64,000 nt of DNA from Paenibacillus_AR sp051594765 (GTDB lineage: Bacteria; Bacillota; Bacilli; Paenibacillales; NBRC-103111). Below the pieces are notes generated by a model. That model had not been told where the DNA came from and searched no databases. It worked only from the letters and a program-made list of their open reading frames with translations. The position numbers were made by a program, and so were the translations under genes. Positions 61,283 through 64,000 of the stretch are shown one piece after another (positions within the stretch are counted from its first letter, which is position 1; each line of letters starts with the position of its first letter). The stretch covers positions 233,287 to 297,286 of the forward strand of contig NZ_JBPPGJ010000007.1 of assembly GCF_051594765.1 (NCBI RefSeq), read 5' to 3'.

Positions 61283-61546
61283 ATGATTCCTCAACAAATA
61301 ACCCATTATAAACCATCACTTACTCCTCAGCATAAGCACGAACTAATTCGTACAATTGCAGTAGCCATGTTTAGCTCCATAGAAGTCCATATTACGCTCT
61401 ATTCGACCGATGGTGATATCACCTTTACTGGAACCTTCACACAACTGGACAAGGCATTTAGGCGACTAAAAATTGATACCATCGATGGGGGGTTATGGGT
61501 TAATTTCGATGATCTACTTAACGTACAAGTGATATATTGTTATTAG
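61283..61546 (+). CDS. YolD-like protein
   Basis: An 87-residue protein resembling the YolD family. ELIRTIAVAMFSS is the helix, VHITLYSTDGDITFTGTF the central strands, and LDKAFRRLKIDT with VNFDDLLNVQVI the end. YolD proteins accompany Y-family DNA polymerases (UvrX/YqjW) and are SOS-induced in Bacillus. Here a LexA box lies just upstream but no polymerase gene follows in the window. It is somewhat shorter than B. subtilis YolD. A GGAG site lies 11 bases before the ATG. Confidence 0.65.
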   Translation: MIPQQITHYKPSLTPQHKHELIRTIAVAMFSSIEVHITLYSTDGDITFTGTFTQLDKAFRRLKIDTIDGGLWVNFDDLLNVQVIYCY

Positions 61547-61596
61547 ACATTCCATAGTAGATAGTAGGGCAGATAAATGATGGCTTTATTTTAGTG

Positions 61597-61623
61597 GTCT
61601 GCCTTCGCGGCAGACTTTTTCTT
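61597..61623 (+). terminator. Terminator of the YolD-like gene
   Basis: A perfect GTCTGCC/GGCAGAC stem with a five-base loop and a TTTTTCTTT tail. Confidence 0.9.
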
Positions 61624-61636
61624 TGCTTCCAAAGTC

Positions 61637-61665
61637 TTATCAAACAGACACATTCATGGTAAAAT
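61637..61665 (+). promoter_or_regulatory. Promoter of the membrane-protein gene at 61719
   Basis: TTATCA (61637-61642), 17-bp spacer, TAAAAT (61660-61665) with a TGG extended -10. Confidence 0.6.
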
Positions 61666-61718
61666 GTACCTATACAAATTTTGGTGAATATCGTCGCTGA
61701 TTGGAAGGTTTATATAAT

Positions 61719-62141
61719 ATGGCTGCTGCTAAACTCTATATTGCCCGAGACAAAGATGAATGGTCAGTTACCGACAAGATGACGAGGGAACGAGCTTCAA
61801 TAAAGCACTTGGAAGAACTTGTTCGAACAGGTGAAAAGCCGTTTATACAATCTGTTGATGTTGAAGAAGGTTCGTATAAGTGGAACGCTGAACAACAAAA
61901 GTATATTAGAATTGAAAATGGAGCCAAAGCAAATGAAGTTTCTGAAAAAAACAATGTGGTTGCGCAAATCATCAATATGTTTGGCTATATTTCCATAGTC
62001 ATATCATTACTTGTAGGATTCTTCGGTTCAGATAATATAACTCTTAGTATCATCTATATCGTATCTGGTTTATTTTCAGGCTTTATGCTTATTGGCTTTG
62101 GAGAAATTATTCGTTTATTGGATGTAATTGCAAAGAAATAA
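61719..62141 (+). CDS. Hypothetical membrane protein, 140 residues
   Basis: I do not recognise the family. Residues 1-80 are soluble and charged, with KHLEELVRTGEKPFIQ and YKWNAEQQKYIRI. Two hydrophobic helices follow at about residues 87-107 and 110-130, with a short basic tail. So the N-terminal domain probably faces the cytosol. GGAAGG lies ten bases before the ATG; a TTG at 61701 is a weaker start. Base composition is AT-rich, unlike the genes before tRNA-Val, which suggests horizontal transfer. Confidence 0.65.
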   Translation: MAAAKLYIARDKDEWSVTDKMTRERASIKHLEELVRTGEKPFIQSVDVEEGSYKWNAEQQKYIRIENGAKANEVSEKNNVVAQIINMFGYISIVISLLVGFFGSDNITLSIIYIVSGLFSGFMLIGFGEIIRLLDVIAKK

Positions 62142-62532
62142 TAAAGGATGGGGGATTTTCTTTTGGACGTTCTCTCTTGTTGTTGGCTACCACCATAACA
62201 GTTATCAATGCTGCTTATTTGTCGACAACTTATAGAGAAGAAACAATTGAATTGTTCAGGAGCCTATTTGGAAAATGAAATTGGAAACAACAGATTGTTT
62301 ACATGGCTATTTTCATCTAAATGCACAGTTTGTTGTCAGTCAGGCCGGGAACCGCGCATATACTATAAGACTCAAGTCAAGCTTATTAAGGTATGTATAC
62401 AATGTGTTCCGTATGCAGAAAGAAGGGCTTTCCGAAGAGGTAACATATGAATCAAAAGTTATATGAAATCTTAATAGATCCTTCAGGAATATTAAAAGTA
62501 TTTGAAGCTATAAAGTGAAGGGGATTAAAATA
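62142..62532 (+). other. AT-rich stretch without a supported gene
   Basis: This stretch holds short, overlapping reading frames without convincing starts. One reads LATTITVINAAYL and then a charged tail ending near 62277, but has no initiation codon with a ribosome-binding site. Another is a 24-codon frame at 62447-62518 beginning MNQKLYEILID with a GAGG in front. The mixture suggests decayed genes. Confidence 0.4.
62275..62466 (+). CDS. Doubtful small ORF, 63 residues
   Basis: It begins MKLETTDCLHGYFHL and contains AGNRAYTIRLKSSLLRYVYN. The only Shine-Dalgarno-like AGGAG is too far upstream. It shares bases with two other short frames. It may be a fragment of a degraded gene. Listed for completeness. 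Confidence 0.25.
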   Translation: MKLETTDCLHGYFHLNAQFVVSQAGNRAYTIRLKSSLLRYVYNVFRMQKEGLSEEVTYESKVI

Positions 62533-62625
62533 ATGAAAGACTTTTTCAAACAAGGTATTTTGCCCTTTTTGTGTATATTTATTTTAGGATCTTTTGCGTA
62601 TTGTAAAACTCCTAGAAGTGGCCCC
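62533..62625 (+). pseudogene. Start of a small lipoprotein- or membrane-type gene cut by the IS element
   Basis: AAGGGG precedes ATG 62533. The frame encodes MKDFFKQGILPFLCIFILG and SFAYCKTPRSGP, a signal or membrane helix with a lipobox-like FAYC. At 62626 it runs into the terminal repeat of an IS256-type element, which supplies seven foreign codons and a stop at 62649. The native 3' part is outside the window. Confidence 0.55.
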
Positions 62626-62653
62626 GAGTCTGTAAAATATTTTGTGTAAACTC
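62626..62653 (+). repeat. Left terminal inverted repeat of the IS256-type element
   Basis: GAGTCTGT, then AAAATA, then TTTTGTGTAA-ACTC. It matches the reverse complement of 63973-64000 at all but about five positions. Confidence 0.82.
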
Positions 62654-62702
62654 TCAAAACCAAATCTAGTAAACTAGAAGAAAGAAAGGTCGGTTTGAGA
62701 GG

Positions 62703-63932
62703 ATGACACAAGTGGCACGGTTTAGCAAGGAACAGGTGAAAGCATTCGTCAAAGAAAACAACCTGAAGACCATGGATGACGTGCAGTCTGCACTAAAGGA
62801 ATTGTTTGCGGAAACGCTTCAGTCCATGCTGGAGGCCGAGCTCGATACGGAACTCGGATACGAAAAGCACGATGTGAAGAACAAGGCGACCGCCAACAGC
62901 CGCAACGGTAAAACAAAGAAGACGGTAACCAGTGAATACGGTGAGATGGAGATCCAAGTTCCGCGTGACCGTAACGGCGAGTTTGAGCCTATGATTGTGA
63001 AGAAGCATCAGTCGAATGTGACGGGCATCGAAGACCAAATTATCGCCATGTACGCTAAGGGTGTGAGCACACGCGACATCCAGGATCATCTGAACCGGCT
63101 CTACGGCATCGACGTCTCTCCTACGATGATCTCAAACGTGACCAACAAGATCGTGCCCCTGATCAAGGAGTGGCAGAACCGCCCGCTGCAAGGCGTGTAT
63201 GCCGTTGTATTCCTGGATGCCATTCACTTTAAGGTCAAACAGGACGGAGCGATTGTGAACAAGGCGGCCTACATGGTCATCGGTATTGATCTAGACGGGA
63301 ACAAGGACGTGCTTGGCATGTGGATCGGCGAGAATGAGTCGGCCAAGTTCTGGCTGAGCGTCCTTAATGACCTCAAGAATCGCGGCGTACAAGACATCCT
63401 TATCACCTGTGTGGACAACTTGACCGGATTCTCTCAAGCGATTTCCGCCTGCTATCCGAAAACCGAAATCCAGAAGTGCATCATCCACCAGATCCGAAAC
63501 TCTACGCGATACGTGTCCTACAAGGACCTGAAGAAGGTTACGGCAGACTTGAAGCCGATCTACAAAGCCGCTACAGAAGAGGCAGCCTTGGTCGAGTTGG
63601 ATCGTTTTGAAGAGACCTGGGGAAGCAAGTACCCACTTATTATCCGCTCCTGGCGTAACAACTGGGACGAGCTTGCCACGTTCTTCAAATACCCTCCGGA
63701 GATTCGCAAGCTCATCTACACGACCAACATCATTGAGAGTTACCATCGCCAGCTCCGCAAAGTCACCAAAGGAAAAAGCATCTTCCCCTCCGACGAAGCG
63801 TTGTTGAAGATGCTCTATCTTTCCACCATGGATGTGGTTCGGAAATGGACGGGACGGGTTCAGAACTGGGGACAAATGCTGTTGCAGCTGTCGGTCTTTT
63901 TTCCTGATCGGGTCGGTCAACATTTACGGTAG
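62703..63932 (+). CDS. IS256-family (mutator-type) transposase
   Basis: A 409-residue DDE transposase. The catalytic triad is Asp172 (FLDAIHFKV), Asp238 (CVDNLTGF) and Glu345 (TTNIIESYHRQLR). GYEKHDVKNKATANSRNG and YGEMEIQVPRDR near the N-terminus are typical of the family. The frame is intact, so the copy may be active. GAGAGG is very close to the ATG. GC content is higher than in the flanking AT-rich DNA, consistent with arrival from elsewhere. Confidence 0.95.
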   Translation: MTQVARFSKEQVKAFVKENNLKTMDDVQSALKELFAETLQSMLEAELDTELGYEKHDVKNKATANSRNGKTKKTVTSEYGEMEIQVPRDRNGEFEPMIVKKHQSNVTGIEDQIIAMYAKGVSTRDIQDHLNRLYGIDVSPTMISNVTNKIVPLIKEWQNRPLQGVYAVVFLDAIHFKVKQDGAIVNKAAYMVIGIDLDGNKDVLGMWIGENESAKFWLSVLNDLKNRGVQDILITCVDNLTGFSQAISACYPKTEIQKCIIHQIRNSTRYVSYKDLKKVTADLKPIYKAATEEAALVELDRFEETWGSKYPLIIRSWRNNWDELATFFKYPPEIRKLIYTTNIIESYHRQLRKVTKGKSIFPSDEALLKMLYLSTMDVVRKWTGRVQNWGQMLLQLSVFFPDRVGQHLR

Positions 63933-63972
63933 ACAGGCCAACTCCCCCTCCCCGGGGGAGTTCCCTATAAAT

Positions 63973-64000
63973 GAGCTTACACAAAATTCTTGACAGACCC
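63973..64000 (-). repeat. Right terminal inverted repeat of the IS256-type element
   Basis: Read on the minus strand it begins GGGTCTGTCAAGAA and continues TTTTGTGTAA-GCTC, pairing with the left end. Confidence 0.82.

Larger units (their letters stand above)
62626..64000 (+). mobile_element. IS256-family insertion sequence
   Basis: About 1375 bp with one transposase gene and terminal inverted repeats. The left end GAGTCTGT (62626) and the inverted right end GGGTCTGT (at 64000) continue with a shared TTTTGTGTAA block. The element reaches the last base of the window, so its exact right end and target duplication cannot be read. Confidence 0.88.

Noticed and set aside
62208..62450. An 80-codon frame in the AT-rich island
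   Set aside because: No ribosome-binding site, overlaps other short frames, and no coherent composition.

Overview
The window looks like chromosome from a spore-forming Firmicute of the Paenibacillaceae, most likely Paenibacillus or a close relative. The signs are a GC-rich genome with Gram-positive Shine-Dalgarno sites, sigma-A promoters, a T-box, PyrR attenuation, spore germination genes, and a YesM/YesN and LplB/YtcP-type sugar locus. The first gene order (ylmH, divIVA, ileS, DksA-like gene, lspA, RluD-like gene, later pyrR) follows the Bacillus subtilis chromosome.

Layout. 1-6800: ylmH (5' end cut off), divIVA, T-box-ileS, a TraR/DksA gene, lspA, pseudouridine synthase. 6900-13900: dapL, a monooxygenase-fold protein, mprF coupled to a membrane hydrolase, a double GNAT protein. 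13927-22960: pyrimidine operon pyrR-pyrB-pyrC-carA-carB-pyrF-pyrE, with promoter, PyrR attenuator and terminator; pyrP, pyrK and pyrD are absent. 22966-25500: a cluster of four degenerate inverted repeats, degV, a cyclic-di-GMP-I riboswitch in front of a 78-residue cysteine-rich protein, and a uracil-DNA glycosylase-like gene. 25545-32830: an export-type ABC cassette behind a sigma-X-like promoter (ATPase, adaptor lipoprotein, FtsX permease, second ATPase with an AbrB-like tail, solute-binding lipoprotein). 32900-34990: a TPR protein, a PgpA-family gene, a 56-residue ORF and three tRNAs.

35050-48420 is a polysaccharide-use locus: solute-binding lipoprotein, two permeases, sensor kinase, AraC-type response regulator, and a 2017-residue secreted GH74-type xyloglucanase with FN3, CBM9, cohesin, FIVAR-like and dockerin modules. 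The ABC genes would import the sugars the enzyme releases, and the two-component pair would sense them. 48470-54120 holds an unknown minus-strand gene, a LysM-Gmad2 protein and a gerA-gerC-gerB germination operon. 54085-55305 is an exported protein that appears to start at ATT. 55398-58560 is a metal-efflux unit (ArsR regulator, operator, zinc/cadmium-type P-type ATPase with four CxCxC repeats). Then come a hydrolase, an NhaC antiporter and tRNA-Val.

Beyond tRNA-Val (61019) the DNA turns visibly AT-rich and looks acquired: a YolD-like gene behind a LexA box, an unknown membrane protein, decayed sequence, and an IS256-family element (62626 to about 64000) inserted in a small gene.

All calls come from reading the sequence and its translations; no database search was run.
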